Shown: positions 37,010-44,990, numbered from the stretch's first letter. The stretch is DNA of 64,000 nt from DASUKM01 sp036278735 (GCA_036278735.1 DASUKM010000016.1:61779-125778); one strand, 5' to 3'. A program made the numbers and translations. Notes: generated by a model from the sequence alone, not told the origin.

Positions 37010-37321
37010 CTACATGCCGCCGGCGCCCGCGAACTTGCGCTGCTGGAAGCACTCGCGGCAGAACACGGGGCGCCCCTGGGTGGGGCGGAAGGGCACGGTG
37101 GTTTCCTTTCCGCAGGCCGAGCAGTTCGTCGTCGTCTCGACACGTTCGCGGCCGATCGCCGCGCCGGCGGCCGGACGCGCCGCGCGCTTGGCCTTGCAGC
37201 TCTTGCAACGCTTGGGCTCGTTCTTGAAGTTCTTGTCCGCGAAGAACAGCTGCTCCCCAGCTGTCCACACGAACGGGGCACCGCAGTCCACGCAGGTCAG
37301 GGTCTTGTCCTGGAACTCCAT
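37010..37321 (-). CDS. Small zinc-ribbon protein
   Basis: 103 residues with two CxxC pairs in each half: CVDCG and CKSC around residues 10-45, then CSACGKET and CRECF near the C-terminus, sufficient for two zinc ribbons. FFADKNFKNEPKRCKSC matches a common small zinc-ribbon domain found in many bacteria. The function is unknown; a nucleic-acid- or ribosome-related role is possible from the adjacent rpsU. The linker (ARPAAGAAIGRER) is basic. Confidence 0.88.
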   Translation of the reverse strand: MEFQDKTLTCVDCGAPFVWTAGEQLFFADKNFKNEPKRCKSCKAKRAARPAAGAAIGRERVETTTNCSACGKETTVPFRPTQGRPVFCRECFQQRKFAGAGGM

Positions 37322-37349
37322 CGGTCTACCTCTCTGCCCTCTTGAGCAC

Positions 37350-37375
37350 GGGCCCGGCGGGATCCCGCCGGGCCC
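37350..37375. other. Perfect 26-bp GC palindrome between rpsU and zinc-ribbon gene
   Basis: GGGCCCGGCGGG and CCCGCCGGGCCC flank a central AT. There is no T-tract on either side, so it may be a processing or pausing hairpin rather than a full terminator. Confidence 0.7.
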
Positions 37376-37391
37376 GCGACGAACGCTGCGG

Positions 37392-37589
37392 CTAGTCGGA
37401 TTCGCGGCGCTGCTTTTTTCGCGTCCGCTTGCGCGCCAGCGCCTGCTTGGCGCGGCGCCGATCGCCTGGCTTCAGGTAGAAGGAGTGCTTCTTGATATCC
37501 TTGATGATATCTTCCTGCTGCACCTTCCGCTTGAACCGGCGAAGCGCGCTTTCAATCGACTCGCCATCCTGTACTTTGACTTCAGCCAA
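37392..37589 (-). CDS. rpsU: 30S ribosomal protein S21
   Basis: 65 residues: MAEVKVQDGESIESALRRFKRKVQQEDIIKDIKKHSFYLKP is the S21 consensus, followed by a basic C-terminus (RKRTRKKQRRESD). It helps 16S base pairing with mRNA leaders during initiation. It is divergent from purD across a 172-bp gap with no clear promoter consensus. The next gene downstream is the zinc-ribbon protein. Confidence 0.96.
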   Translation of the reverse strand: MAEVKVQDGESIESALRRFKRKVQQEDIIKDIKKHSFYLKPGDRRRAKQALARKRTRKKQRRESD

Positions 37590-37761
37590 GCTCGTTCACA
37601 CCCCCCATCCACGGCCGTCTGGAGCGTTGCCCGGAAATCGGACGGTCGCGCGGGGCACCAATGAGGGCCCGTTGGGTCCGACGGAATATGCTAGGCTATC
37701 ACAGGTAAACGCCATTTCCCGGCGCAAACTTTCTGCCCGTAACTAGCTGAACCGTCTAGAG

Positions 37762-39075
37762 TTGCCGCGTCACCCCTCCAGCATTCTCGTCGTCGGCGGC
37801 GGCGCCCGCGAGCACGCGCTGGTGCGCACGCTCGCGGCCTGGCCGGGCGACTCGGTTCTCTGCGCGCCGGGCAATGCGGGCATTGCGCGGGACGCCCGCG
37901 TCTTTCCGTTGGACGTCAGCGATCCCGACGCGGTTCTGGAACTGGCGGAGCGGGAAGGCGTCGATCTGACCGTCGTCGGACCGGAGCAGCCGCTCGCCTG
38001 CGGCGTCGCGGATCGATTTGAGCAGGCCGGCCGGCTTCTCGTTGGACCGTCCCGGGCCGCGGCACAGCTCGAATGCAGCAAGGTGTTTGCGAAGGGCTTC
38101 ATGGCGCGCCACGGTATTCCGACGGCGCGCGCGCGCGTCTGCGATCGCGCCGATCGCGCGCATGCCGTCGTGGCGGAGGGTGAACTCGGCTTTCCCCTCG
38201 TGATCAAGGCGGACGGACTGGCGGCGGGCAAAGGGGTCGTGATCGCGGCGGATCGTGGCGAGGCCGATGCGGCCATCCATGCCGCGATGGAAGCCCGCGC
38301 GTTCGGCGACGCGGGCGCCCGTGTCGTGCTCGAGGAATGCCTCGCCGGGCCGGAAGCCTCGTTCTTTGCGCTCTGCGACGGCACGACCGCGCTCGCCATG
38401 ACCTCTGCGCAGGATCACAAGCGCATCTTCGACGGCGATCGCGGCCCGAATACGGGCGGTATGGGCGCGTTCGCGCCGAGCCCGCTCGTCGACGCCGCGC
38501 TGCAGCACCGGGTCATGCACGAGATCGTCGAGCCGGTGCTCCGCGGCATGCGCGAGGAGGGGCACGCATACCGCGGGTTCCTCTACGTCGGCCTGATGCT
38601 CACGTGCGACGGCCCGAAGGTGATCGAGTTCAACGTGCGGTTCGGCGATCCGGAGGCGCAGGTGATCCTGCCGCTGGTGGACGGAGACGTGGCGGCGCTG
38701 CTCGCTGCCGCGGCCCGCGGGGACCTTGCGGGGCGCCGCATCGCGTTCCGGCCGGAGGTGCGCGTCGGCGTCGTCCTCGCCTCGGCCGGCTATCCGGGCC
38801 CCGTCGTGACCGGAGTCCCGATTGCCGGCTTGTCCGAAGCCGAGCCGATCGAGGGCGTGAGCATCTTCCACGCGGCCACGGCCATGAAGGACGGTCGAGT
38901 GGTGACCTCCGGCGGCCGCGTCCTCACCGTCGTCGGCGCCGGCGCGGATTACCCTCAGGCCATCGCCCGCGCGTACGCGGGCGCGTCGAAGATCTCGTTC
39001 GAAGGCATGCAGTACCGCCGCGACATCGGCCACGGATTACACGGACGGACACGGAACTCGACGATTGAAGATTGA
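37762..39075 (+). CDS. purD: Phosphoribosylamine-glycine ligase (GAR synthetase)
   Basis: 437 residues starting at TTG 37762, the only sensible start before ILVVGGGAREHALV (an in-frame TAG lies at 37744). ATP-grasp motifs: KADGLAAGKGVVIA, EECLAGPEASFFALCDG, AQDHKRIFDGDRGPNTGGMGAFAPSP and FNVRFGDPEAQ. It makes glycinamide ribonucleotide. The conserved protein ends about MQYRRDIGH; the last 14 or so residues (GLHGRTRNSTIED) are encoded by an intergenic repeat that supplies the stop codon. Head of the purine region. Confidence 0.96.
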   Translation: MPRHPSSILVVGGGAREHALVRTLAAWPGDSVLCAPGNAGIARDARVFPLDVSDPDAVLELAEREGVDLTVVGPEQPLACGVADRFEQAGRLLVGPSRAAAQLECSKVFAKGFMARHGIPTARARVCDRADRAHAVVAEGELGFPLVIKADGLAAGKGVVIAADRGEADAAIHAAMEARAFGDAGARVVLEECLAGPEASFFALCDGTTALAMTSAQDHKRIFDGDRGPNTGGMGAFAPSPLVDAALQHRVMHEIVEPVLRGMREEGHAYRGFLYVGLMLTCDGPKVIEFNVRFGDPEAQVILPLVDGDVAALLAAAARGDLAGRRIAFRPEVRVGVVLASAGYPGPVVTGVPIAGLSEAEPIEGVSIFHAATAMKDGRVVTSGGRVLTVVGAGADYPQAIARAYAGASKISFEGMQYRRDIGHGLHGRTRNSTIED

Positions 39076-39320
39076 CGATTGGCGATTGGCGATTGACGCC
39101 ACGGATTACAGGACGGACACGGAACTTCACGATTGAAGATTGGGCGCTCCCACGGCAGATCCGCGACCACCCTGACGGCCACGGATTGCCGCGGGCGCTT
39201 GGCGCTTGGCGATTGAAAATTGAGGACGGTTGGGAACTGAACGGAACCTGGAACCTGGAACCTGATCGCTGGAAGCTGGAGACTGGAGACTGGTAACTGG
39301 TAACTGGTAACTGGAGACTG
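39029..39320. repeat. Composite repeat block between purD and purE
   Basis: In order: GGATTACACGGACGG elements (39032, 39102), heptamer arrays GATTGGC (39073-39093), a second GATTGAAGATTGGGC, CGCTTGG (39196-39211), CCTGGAA x3 (39243-39262), ACTGGAG x2 and ACTGGTA x3 (39280-39318). It fills the 253-bp gap and overlaps the 3' end of purD. No other coding or RNA feature is seen in it. Confidence 0.9.
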
Positions 39321-39328
39321 ATTTTCAT

Positions 39329-39826
39329 ATGGCACAGATTCAAGTCCTCATTCTCATGGGCAGCGATTCCGACGCGCCGACGATGCAGGGGGCGGCGGAT
39401 GTGTTGAAGGAGTTCGGCATTGCGTCCGAGACGGACGTGGCGTCGGCGCACCGGTCGCCCGAGCGTGTGATGCGGATCGTCCGCGAGGCGCCGGGGCGTG
39501 GCGTCAAGGTGTTCATCATCGGGGCGGGCGCCGCGGCGCACCTCGCGGGCGTTGTCGCCGCGCACACGACAATGCCGGTGATTGGGGTCCCGATCGATTC
39601 CTCTGCGCTCAAGGGGTGGGACGCGCTGCTCTCGACGGTGCAGATGCCGCCCGGAGTGCCTGTCGCGACCGTGTCGATCGGCAAGCCGGGTGCGACGAAC
39701 GCCGGCGTGCTGGCAGCGCAAATCCTGGCGGTCGGCGATCCGGCGATCGCGAAGAAGCTCGACGAGTACAAGAAGAAGCTGGCCGCCAAGGTCGAGGCCG
39801 CCGCGGCGCGGTTGACGCAGGCCTAG
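39329..39826 (+). CDS. purE: N5-carboxyaminoimidazole ribonucleotide mutase
   Basis: 165 residues. LILMGSDSDAPTMQGAADVL, SAHRSPERV, IIGAGAAAHLAGVVAAHTTMPVIGVP and SALKGWDALLSTVQMPPGVPVATV are class I PurE motifs. It converts N5-CAIR to CAIR. No purK was found nearby. The C-terminus is lysine-rich (KKLDEYKKKLAAKVEAAA). Start at ATG 39329, right after the repeat block; its promoter must lie inside or upstream of the repeats. Confidence 0.96.
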   Translation: MAQIQVLILMGSDSDAPTMQGAADVLKEFGIASETDVASAHRSPERVMRIVREAPGRGVKVFIIGAGAAAHLAGVVAAHTTMPVIGVPIDSSALKGWDALLSTVQMPPGVPVATVSIGKPGATNAGVLAAQILAVGDPAIAKKLDEYKKKLAAKVEAAAARLTQA

Positions 39827-39855
39827 GCTGACGGTGCAGAAGGGGGGCCGCCGCC

Positions 39856-39904
39856 CGTCCTCCGTCCTCCGTCCTCCGTCATCCATCATCCATCATCCAT
39901 CCGC
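39856..39904. repeat. Heptamer tandem array TCCGTCC/TCCATCA
   Basis: Seven 7-bp units: TCCGTCC x3, TCCGTCA, TCCATCA x2, TCCATCC. Directly upstream of the mtaB GTG at 39906. Reading mtaB from the GTG at 39834 would translate this array; that is unlikely to be the true start. Confidence 0.9.
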
Positions 39905-39905
39905 C

Positions 39906-41165
39906 GTGCACTACGCCATCGTCACCTTCGGCTGTCGCGTGAACCAGGCGGATTCGCTCCGCCTCGAAGAAGATCTGCGCGCGCGCGGCGCGGTCGAGAC
40001 GACGACCGAGCACGCCGACGTCGTCATCGTGAACACCTGCTCGGTGACGGCAAGTGCGGATCAGGGCGCCCGTCAGACGATCAGGCGCATCGCCCGGCAG
40101 AATCCCTCCGCGCGCATCGTCGCGACCGGCTGTTACGCCACCCGGTGTCCCGACGAGGTCGCGGCTCTGCCCGGCGTCGTCGCCGTGGTGCGCAACGACG
40201 AGAAGCCGACCGTTGCAGGCCGGGTCGTCAGACCCGGCGACGACGTCTGCAGACCCGGCGAACCCAGCACCGCTACCCGCGACGGCCATGGTGCATGCGG
40301 CGCGACCATCGAGCCGGGAGTTGCCGGCCACACTGCCTTCACGCTGCGCGTCCAGACAGGGTGCGAGGAGCGCTGTTCGTACTGCATCATTCCGTCGACG
40401 CGCGGTGCGTCGCGGAGTGTGCCGGTCGCCGACGTCGTGCGCGAGGTCGAGCGGGTCGCCGCCGCCGGGTTCAAGGAAATCGCCCTCACCGGCGTCCATC
40501 TCGGCTCGTACGGACGAGACCTGACGCCGGCCTCGTCGTTGCTGCAGCTGCTGCAGGCGCTCGACCATGTGGCCGGGGATGTACGGTTCCGCATCAGCTC
40601 CCTCGAGCCGATGGATTGCACGGGCGGAATCCTGGATCGTGTCGTCGCGAGCGGACGCTTCCTGCCGCACTTTCACCTGCCGCTGCAGCACGCGAGCGAC
40701 CGGATCCTGGCGCGGATGGGGCGGCCGTACACGCTGGAGTACTACCGCCGGCTCGTCGACGACATCCGCGCGCGGCTCCCGCACGCGGCCATCGGCAGCG
40801 ACATGATTGTCGGGTTTCCCGGCGAAGACGCTGACGACTTCGGCGAGAACGTGCGCTATCTTCCGTCGTCACCGCTCACACACCTGCACGTGTTCCCGTA
40901 TTCCGATCGTCCCGGCACGGCGGCGTCGAGCCTGAGACCGAAGATCGACGGCGCCGTCATCCGCGAGCGCGGCGCGCGGCTGCGGGCCATCGGCGCCGAT
41001 CTCGCGCGCCGCTTCCGCGCCGCGCAGGCCGGGACCGTCCGGCCCGGCCTGACGCTCGAGGACGGCACGCTCGTCGTGACCGACAACTACCTGAAGGTGC
41101 GGATCCCGCCGCGGTATGCCCGGAACGAGCGCGTCAGCGTCACGATTCCGTCGCGGCACCTCTGA
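39906..41165 (+). CDS. mtaB: tRNA t6A37 methylthiotransferase (MtaB-like)
   Basis: 419 residues from GTG 39906. The N-terminal UPF0004 domain has FGCRVNQADSLRLEEDL with Cys, VNTCSVTASADQ and ATGCYA for the auxiliary iron-sulfur cluster; the radical-SAM motif is QTGCEERCSYCIIPSTRG, then GVHLGSYGRDL, LPLQHASDRIL and DMIVGFPGE; the C-terminal TRAM-like part ends VTDNYLKVRIP. It adds a methylthio group to t6A37 of tRNAs. The linker around residues 100-130 (RVVRPGDDVCRPGEP) is encoded by a short GGTC-GACC repeat and is longer than expected. A partial copy of its 3' end lies at 42385-42478. Confidence 0.93.
   Translation: MHYAIVTFGCRVNQADSLRLEEDLRARGAVETTTEHADVVIVNTCSVTASADQGARQTIRRIARQNPSARIVATGCYATRCPDEVAALPGVVAVVRNDEKPTVAGRVVRPGDDVCRPGEPSTATRDGHGACGATIEPGVAGHTAFTLRVQTGCEERCSYCIIPSTRGASRSVPVADVVREVERVAAAGFKEIALTGVHLGSYGRDLTPASSLLQLLQALDHVAGDVRFRISSLEPMDCTGGILDRVVASGRFLPHFHLPLQHASDRILARMGRPYTLEYYRRLVDDIRARLPHAAIGSDMIVGFPGEDADDFGENVRYLPSSPLTHLHVFPYSDRPGTAASSLRPKIDGAVIRERGARLRAIGADLARRFRAAQAGTVRPGLTLEDGTLVVTDNYLKVRIPPRYARNERVSVTIPSRHL
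40218..40262. repeat. GGTCTGCAGACC-type repeat inside mtaB
   Basis: Two direct units of about 18 bp (GTCGTCAGACCCGGCGAC and GTCTGCAGACCCGGCGAA) lie in frame within the mtaB linker. They resemble the GGTCTGAAGACC element at 10631. Confidence 0.65.
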
Positions 41166-41216
41166 TTCGCCGATTCCAGGGTTGGTCGTTAGACAAACAC
41201 AACACATCACCCCAGT

Positions 41217-41250
41217 ACTGTATAGCTACGCGCGCTGTACAGTTTAGATT
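41217..41250 (+). terminator. Hairpin, possible terminator after mtaB
   Basis: ACTGTATAGC and GCTGTACAGT form a 10-bp stem with one wobble or mismatch, loop TACGCGC, followed by TTAGATTT. It begins 51 bp after the mtaB stop codon. Confidence 0.55.
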
Positions 41251-41337
41251 TACCTCCAAGGTTGTCAGGTCAAGTCAACCCGACTCCGATCCACGCAGGA
41301 TCGGTGTTGACGTTGGACCTGGCGACAGTCGGTACGG

Positions 41338-41352
41338 TGGCACTGCGCTTGC
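41338..41352 (+). promoter_or_regulatory. Sigma-54-like promoter (TGGCAC-N5-TTGC)
   Basis: TGGCACTGCGCTTGC matches the -24/-12 consensus with correct GG-to-GC spacing. The predicted start is near 41364, 10 nt before a short open frame at 41375 that leads into the secreted-protein gene at 41560. The rest of 41166-41559 has lower GC than its surroundings and shows no recognised gene. Confidence 0.4.
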
Positions 41353-41374
41353 GTCGGGCTGGCCCGCGCAGACC

Positions 41375-41563
41375 ATGGAGATGGGCTTAGAGGGGCTTTT
41401 AGGGGCACGTTCCGTTGTCTTGCACCTGCGACAACGGAGGATCGTGTACGGTCCAGCGAAATCAGACGTGGACGGAACAGTCGAGTGGCAACGACGTAGG
41501 CCACTATTCACTTACATATACATGTTCGAATTTTTCGATCCAGTGAGAAGGGAATACCGATGA
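41375..41563 (+). CDS. Possible 62-aa small protein upstream of secreted-protein gene
   Basis: ATG 41375 opens a 62-codon frame (starts MEMGLEGLLGARSVVLHLRQ) whose TGA overlaps the ATG of the next gene as ATGA. It begins 10 nt after the start predicted for the sigma-54-like promoter. The composition is basic with aromatic residues near the end (YIYMFEFFD). No family was recognised; it may be only leader sequence. Confidence 0.3.
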   Translation: MEMGLEGLLGARSVVLHLRQRRIVYGPAKSDVDGTVEWQRRRPLFTYIYMFEFFDPVRREYR

Positions 41564-42243
41564 TTCGGATCTGCGCAGCTCTTTCGGTGTCGGCGTTCAC
41601 CATCGCGTTGGGTCCGGTTCAGCGGCCTTCGGCCGCGGTACAGGAGGTCCCGCCATCCCTGTTCCTGACGGCGACTTCATCGGATGTGCTGACGTTCGCC
41701 AAAGCCGCGGTCGCTCACCGCATTCCCGTTGGTGCGGTGATCTCAGAGCATGTCCGCCGCGCGCGTGGCCGGCCCGCGATCAGGCTGGCGGATCCGCGAG
41801 ATGCAGATCTCGACCGCGTGATTGAAAGATTCGACACCGCACATCAGGGATACAACGCCGCATTTGCTGGCGGAGAACTGCTGATTCAGGACGAGACCGT
41901 TCCATTTGAAATCACGCAACTGCTCGCGAAGCATCATGCGGGAGTGACGTTTGAAAGCACGCCATCCTATGCGGCACTACTTCGGGTCGGGGACCTGTTG
42001 GCTCTGCGCGCTGATGGAGGGGGATACATCGGATCCGCGCCGCCGGACGACTGCCCCACCCGCGTTCCGATTACGCTCCACCGGCCTGAGCCAAGCACTC
42101 GAGAGCTCCTCGACGCGATCGCCCAACAGGCGAGAACCGGATGGCTGCTGTTCTTCGACCTGAGCGCGCCGAAGGATTCTTTGCAGCTTGGATACCTGTG
42201 CCCGGACGGCAGTTATACGTATTTCACTGTCCGAGGCTGGTAG
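41560..42243 (+). CDS. Secreted protein of unknown function in low-GC segment
   Basis: 227 residues with a probable signal peptide (MIRICAALSVSAFTIALG, cleavage near SAAVQ). GAGAAGGGA provides a good ribosome site 8 bp upstream of ATG 41560. The mature part contains QLLAKHHAGVTFESTPSYAALLRVG and PSTRELLDAIAQQARTGWLLFFD, which resembles STN/secretin-like small domains only vaguely. Codon use is less GC-biased than in neighbouring genes. It lies between mtaB and a decayed copy of the mtaB 3' end, so it is likely acquired DNA. Confidence 0.6.
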   Translation: MIRICAALSVSAFTIALGPVQRPSAAVQEVPPSLFLTATSSDVLTFAKAAVAHRIPVGAVISEHVRRARGRPAIRLADPRDADLDRVIERFDTAHQGYNAAFAGGELLIQDETVPFEITQLLAKHHAGVTFESTPSYAALLRVGDLLALRADGGGYIGSAPPDDCPTRVPITLHRPEPSTRELLDAIAQQARTGWLLFFDLSAPKDSLQLGYLCPDGSYTYFTVRGW

Positions 42244-42384
42244 CGGGGGTCGAGCGGCCGAGCGGCGCGCGACGCAGACCGGTCGCCTTTTCATGCGCGC
42301 TAAGGGCTCAAACCCTCATCAACGTCGCGAGCATCTGGCCGGGTATCTGCCGGCGCGCCGCCTGCGTGAGTTGCTGGGGCGGTG

Positions 42385-42478
42385 CGCCGGCCTGACGGTC
42401 GACGACGGGACGCTCGTCGTGACGGACAATTAGCTGAAGCTCCGGATCCCATCCGGGCGAAGACGGAACATGCGCGTG
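42385..42478 (+). pseudogene. Decayed duplicate of the mtaB 3' end
   Basis: The segment encoding GLTVDDGTLVVTDN, then a stop, then LKLRIP corresponds to GLTLEDGTLVVTDNYLKVRIP near the end of MtaB (41049-41110). Over about 62 bp I count about 9 mismatches (roughly 85% identity), in the same orientation; the Tyr codon TAC has become TAG. Weaker similarity continues through CGGAAC and GCGCGT. It marks the right-hand edge of the low-GC segment. Confidence 0.8.
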
Positions 42479-42503
42479 CAGGTTCGAATCGACGCGCGCA
42501 CCC

Positions 42504-43532
42504 TCACGGGATGATTACCGTCCGGGCGGGTGCCCCGAAGCGGTCCAGTTCGTCCAGTACTCGATTCACGGCGATCGCCTCGAGCGGGACGGAGCGCGTC
42601 ACCACCCTCGACAGATCCAACGCGCCGCGCCGCGCGTACTCGATCAGTTGCGGGAGCTCCTGCAGCAGATGGTCGTTGGCGCCGAGCACCGCCGCCTCTC
42701 GACCCAGCAGGTCGCGATAACTGTCGACGACCAGCGGCCGGTCGGCCAGCCCGACGATCACCGCACGACCGTGAATGGCCAGGCAGCGAACGGCCTGGCT
42801 CATCGTGGCGGGCAGGCCGACGACCTCGATGGCCACATCCACGCCACGGCCGCCGGTGTGTGCACGGATCGCGTCGGCCGCATCGCCGGCCGACGCGTCG
42901 ATCGGCGTCGCGCCCATCGATTCGGCCACGTGGAGCTTGTCCGCGTCCAGGTCCACCCCGTAGACATCCAGCGCTCCAAGCGCCCGCGCCAGTTGCACCG
43001 CGGAAAGTCCCAGCCCGCCGCACCCGAACACCGCGACCGTCTCGCCACCCGCCAGCCGGCCGCGACGGAGCGCATGCAGCGCCGTCGCCGACGAGCACAT
43101 CAGCGCGGCCCCGTGCTCGAACGAGATCTCGTCGGGCAGAGGCACCGCGTTTCGTTCGGGCACCACGATGTACTCCGCCCAGCCGCCGTCGCGGTGGTGG
43201 CCGATCATCGATCCGGTGGTGCAGAACTGCTCGTGTCCGCGGCTACAGTGCCAGCAGTCGCCGCAGGCGATCAGGTAGTGCACGCAGACACGGCTGCCGG
43301 GGCGGGCGTGCCGCACCCTCGCGCCGGCGGCATCGATCGTCCCTGCCACCTCGTGCCCCAGCGTGAGCGGCGGCACCGACGTGGGTGAGCGCCCGGCGCG
43401 GTAATGCGCGTCCGAGTGGCAGATGCCCGCGGCGCGTACGCGTACTCGCACCTCGCCAGGAGCCGGTTCCGGTGTCGGAATCTCGCGGAGCTGAACCGGG
43501 GCTCCCGTCTCGACGAGCTGGATGGCGTGCAT
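42504..43532 (-). CDS. Zinc-dependent alcohol dehydrogenase
   Basis: 342 residues of the medium-chain dehydrogenase family. The catalytic-zinc region AAGICHSDAHYRAG and GHEVAGTIDAAG, the structural-zinc loop CGDCWHCSRGHEQFC (four Cys), and the NAD(P)-binding VFGCGGLGLSAVQLARALG are all visible. It probably oxidises a primary or secondary alcohol; the substrate is unknown. The 3' end lies close to the decayed mtaB fragment and the 5' end is 78 bp from the rlmN stop. It is transcribed away from mtaB. Confidence 0.93.
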   Translation of the reverse strand: MHAIQLVETGAPVQLREIPTPEPAPGEVRVRVRAAGICHSDAHYRAGRSPTSVPPLTLGHEVAGTIDAAGARVRHARPGSRVCVHYLIACGDCWHCSRGHEQFCTTGSMIGHHRDGGWAEYIVVPERNAVPLPDEISFEHGAALMCSSATALHALRRGRLAGGETVAVFGCGGLGLSAVQLARALGALDVYGVDLDADKLHVAESMGATPIDASAGDAADAIRAHTGGRGVDVAIEVVGLPATMSQAVRCLAIHGRAVIVGLADRPLVVDSYRDLLGREAAVLGANDHLLQELPQLIEYARRGALDLSRVVTRSVPLEAIAVNRVLDELDRFGAPARTVIIP

Positions 43533-43610
43533 GCTGTGGCGGTGCGTGAGCCGTTATGTTGGCAGCCGGCTCCGGCGACGGCAGGCCCGGGGCACTCTTC
43601 GGGGCTACAC

Positions 43611-44699
43611 CTAGGACGTCGCCATCAGCCTGGCGAGGATCTGGCCGGGGGCCTGCTGCCGGGGTGATTCGGTGATCAGCTGACCGCACGCGGCGCGGAT
43701 GTCGCGGCCGCGCGACTTGCGGACCGAGACCGTGACGCCGCGTTCGGCGAGGATGCGCGCGAACGCGTTCACGCGCTCGTCCGCCGGCCGCTCGTAGGGA
43801 ATGCCGGCCGCCTCGTTGAGCGGCAACAGGTTCACTTTCGCGCGAATCCCGTGGAGCAGCCTGACGAGCCGCCGGGCATCTTCCGGCGTATCGTTCACGC
43901 CGGCGAGCATCACGTACTCGAATGTGATCCGATCGCGGCGCTTGATCGGGAACCGGCGGCAGACGTCGAGCAGCTCCTGCAAACCGTACTTGCGGTTGAT
44001 CGGCACCAGCCGATCGCGCTGCTCTTCTGTCGTCGCGTGCAGGGAGATGGCCAGGTTGGGCATCAACGGCTCGGTCGCGAGCCGCTCGAGCCCCGGCAGC
44101 ACGCCGACGGTCGAGAGTGTCATCCGCCGCGGCGAGAGGCCGAACCCGTGCTCGTCGGCCAGGATGCGCAGCGCCTTCATCGTCGCCTCGTAATTGTGGA
44201 GGGGCTCACCCATGCCCATCAGGACGATGTTGAAGGGGTGGCCGAGCATGTGCAGCTCGCGGACGAGCACGCGGACCTGTCCGACGATTTCTCCGGCGGT
44301 CAGGTTCCGGACGATGCCCATCCGCCCGGTCAGGCAGAAGCCGCACCGCATGGCGCACCCCACCTGGGTCGACAGGCAGAAGGTGTTCGCCGGGGTATCG
44401 GGGATGAACACGGACTCGATCCGCTGGCCATCGTCGAGCCGCAGGAGCACCTTCGTCGTGCCGTCGATCGAGCGCTCCGTCGCGGCCAGTTCGGGCGTGG
44501 TCGTCTGGAACGTCCCGGCGAGCGTGGCGCGCAGGTCGCGCGAGAGATCGCTCATGCCGTCGAAATCGGTGACGCCGCGCTTGTGCACCCAGCCGAAGAT
44601 CTGGCGCGCGTGGTAGCGCGGATGCCCGAGCGTCTCGAGCGTGCGCTCGAGTTCGTCGAGCTCCATTTCGGCGACGTCGTGACGGCACTCGGTGGACAT
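43611..44699 (-). CDS. rlmN: 23S rRNA A2503 / tRNA A37 C2-methyltransferase
   Basis: 362 residues from ATG 44699 (MSTECRHDVAEMELDELERTL). The radical-SAM cluster motif is CAMRCGFCLTG; the methyl-carrying cysteines fit FCLSTQVGC and RAACGQL near the C-terminus; LMGMGEPLHNY and ISLHATTEEQRDRLVPIN are diagnostic. It methylates A2503 of 23S rRNA. A TTG four codons upstream is a poorer start. A TGGTACAAT extended -10 lies 23 bp upstream. Confidence 0.96.
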   Translation of the reverse strand: MSTECRHDVAEMELDELERTLETLGHPRYHARQIFGWVHKRGVTDFDGMSDLSRDLRATLAGTFQTTTPELAATERSIDGTTKVLLRLDDGQRIESVFIPDTPANTFCLSTQVGCAMRCGFCLTGRMGIVRNLTAGEIVGQVRVLVRELHMLGHPFNIVLMGMGEPLHNYEATMKALRILADEHGFGLSPRRMTLSTVGVLPGLERLATEPLMPNLAISLHATTEEQRDRLVPINRKYGLQELLDVCRRFPIKRRDRITFEYVMLAGVNDTPEDARRLVRLLHGIRAKVNLLPLNEAAGIPYERPADERVNAFARILAERGVTVSVRKSRGRDIRAACGQLITESPRQQAPGQILARLMATS

Positions 44700-44722
44700 G
44701 GCTGGGACCAAGGCGAATCTTT

Positions 44723-44731
44723 ATTGTACCA
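44723..44731 (-). promoter_or_regulatory. Extended -10 promoter for rlmN
   Basis: The minus strand reads TGGTACAAT (TGn plus TACAAT), 24 bp from the rlmN ATG, giving a leader of roughly 17 nt. Confidence 0.5.
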
Positions 44732-44786
44732 TCCGGATCCAGCACGGCTTTTCGGCTCGGCCGGGCTGCGGCGACAGCGCACGCGG

Positions 44787-44816
44787 TTGAAGTGGCGGGC
44801 GGGCGCGTGGTAACAT
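44787..44816 (+). promoter_or_regulatory. Sigma-70-type promoter upstream of the M16 peptidase gene
   Basis: TTGAAG (44787-44792), an 18-bp spacer and TAACAT (44811-44816). About 170 bp upstream of the M16 ATG. Confidence 0.5.
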
Positions 44817-44922
44817 CTGAACTTTGAAGGTCTTCGATAATCCCTTTCTACACAAGAACTTGCGCGCCTGACAGGCCGGCGGGTCGCGGGAGGCGCTCCG
44901 GCAGCGCGGACGGCGGGCGGGC

Positions 44923-44989
44923 GGGTCCGGCCGCCGCCCACAACGGCACGACGGCGGGTTGGCGGGTCTGAACCGCCCACAACGACACT
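44923..44989. repeat. Two copies of a GGTC/CCGCCCACAACG element
   Basis: GGCGGGTCCGGCCGCCGCC and then GGCGGGTCTGAACCGCCC, each followed by ACAACG and about 10 bp, end directly at the M16 start codon. They are related to the GGTCTGAAGACC family at 10631. Confidence 0.7.
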
Positions 44990-44990
44990 C

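Noticed and set aside
39834..39905. Longer mtaB start at GTG 39834
   Set aside because: It would translate a heptamer array (PSSVLRPPSSIIHHPS); the conserved MtaB sequence begins at GTG 39906.
41265..41511. Short minus-strand open frames upstream of the secreted-protein gene
   Set aside because: No similarity, no ribosome site, and they overlap the sigma-54-like promoter region.
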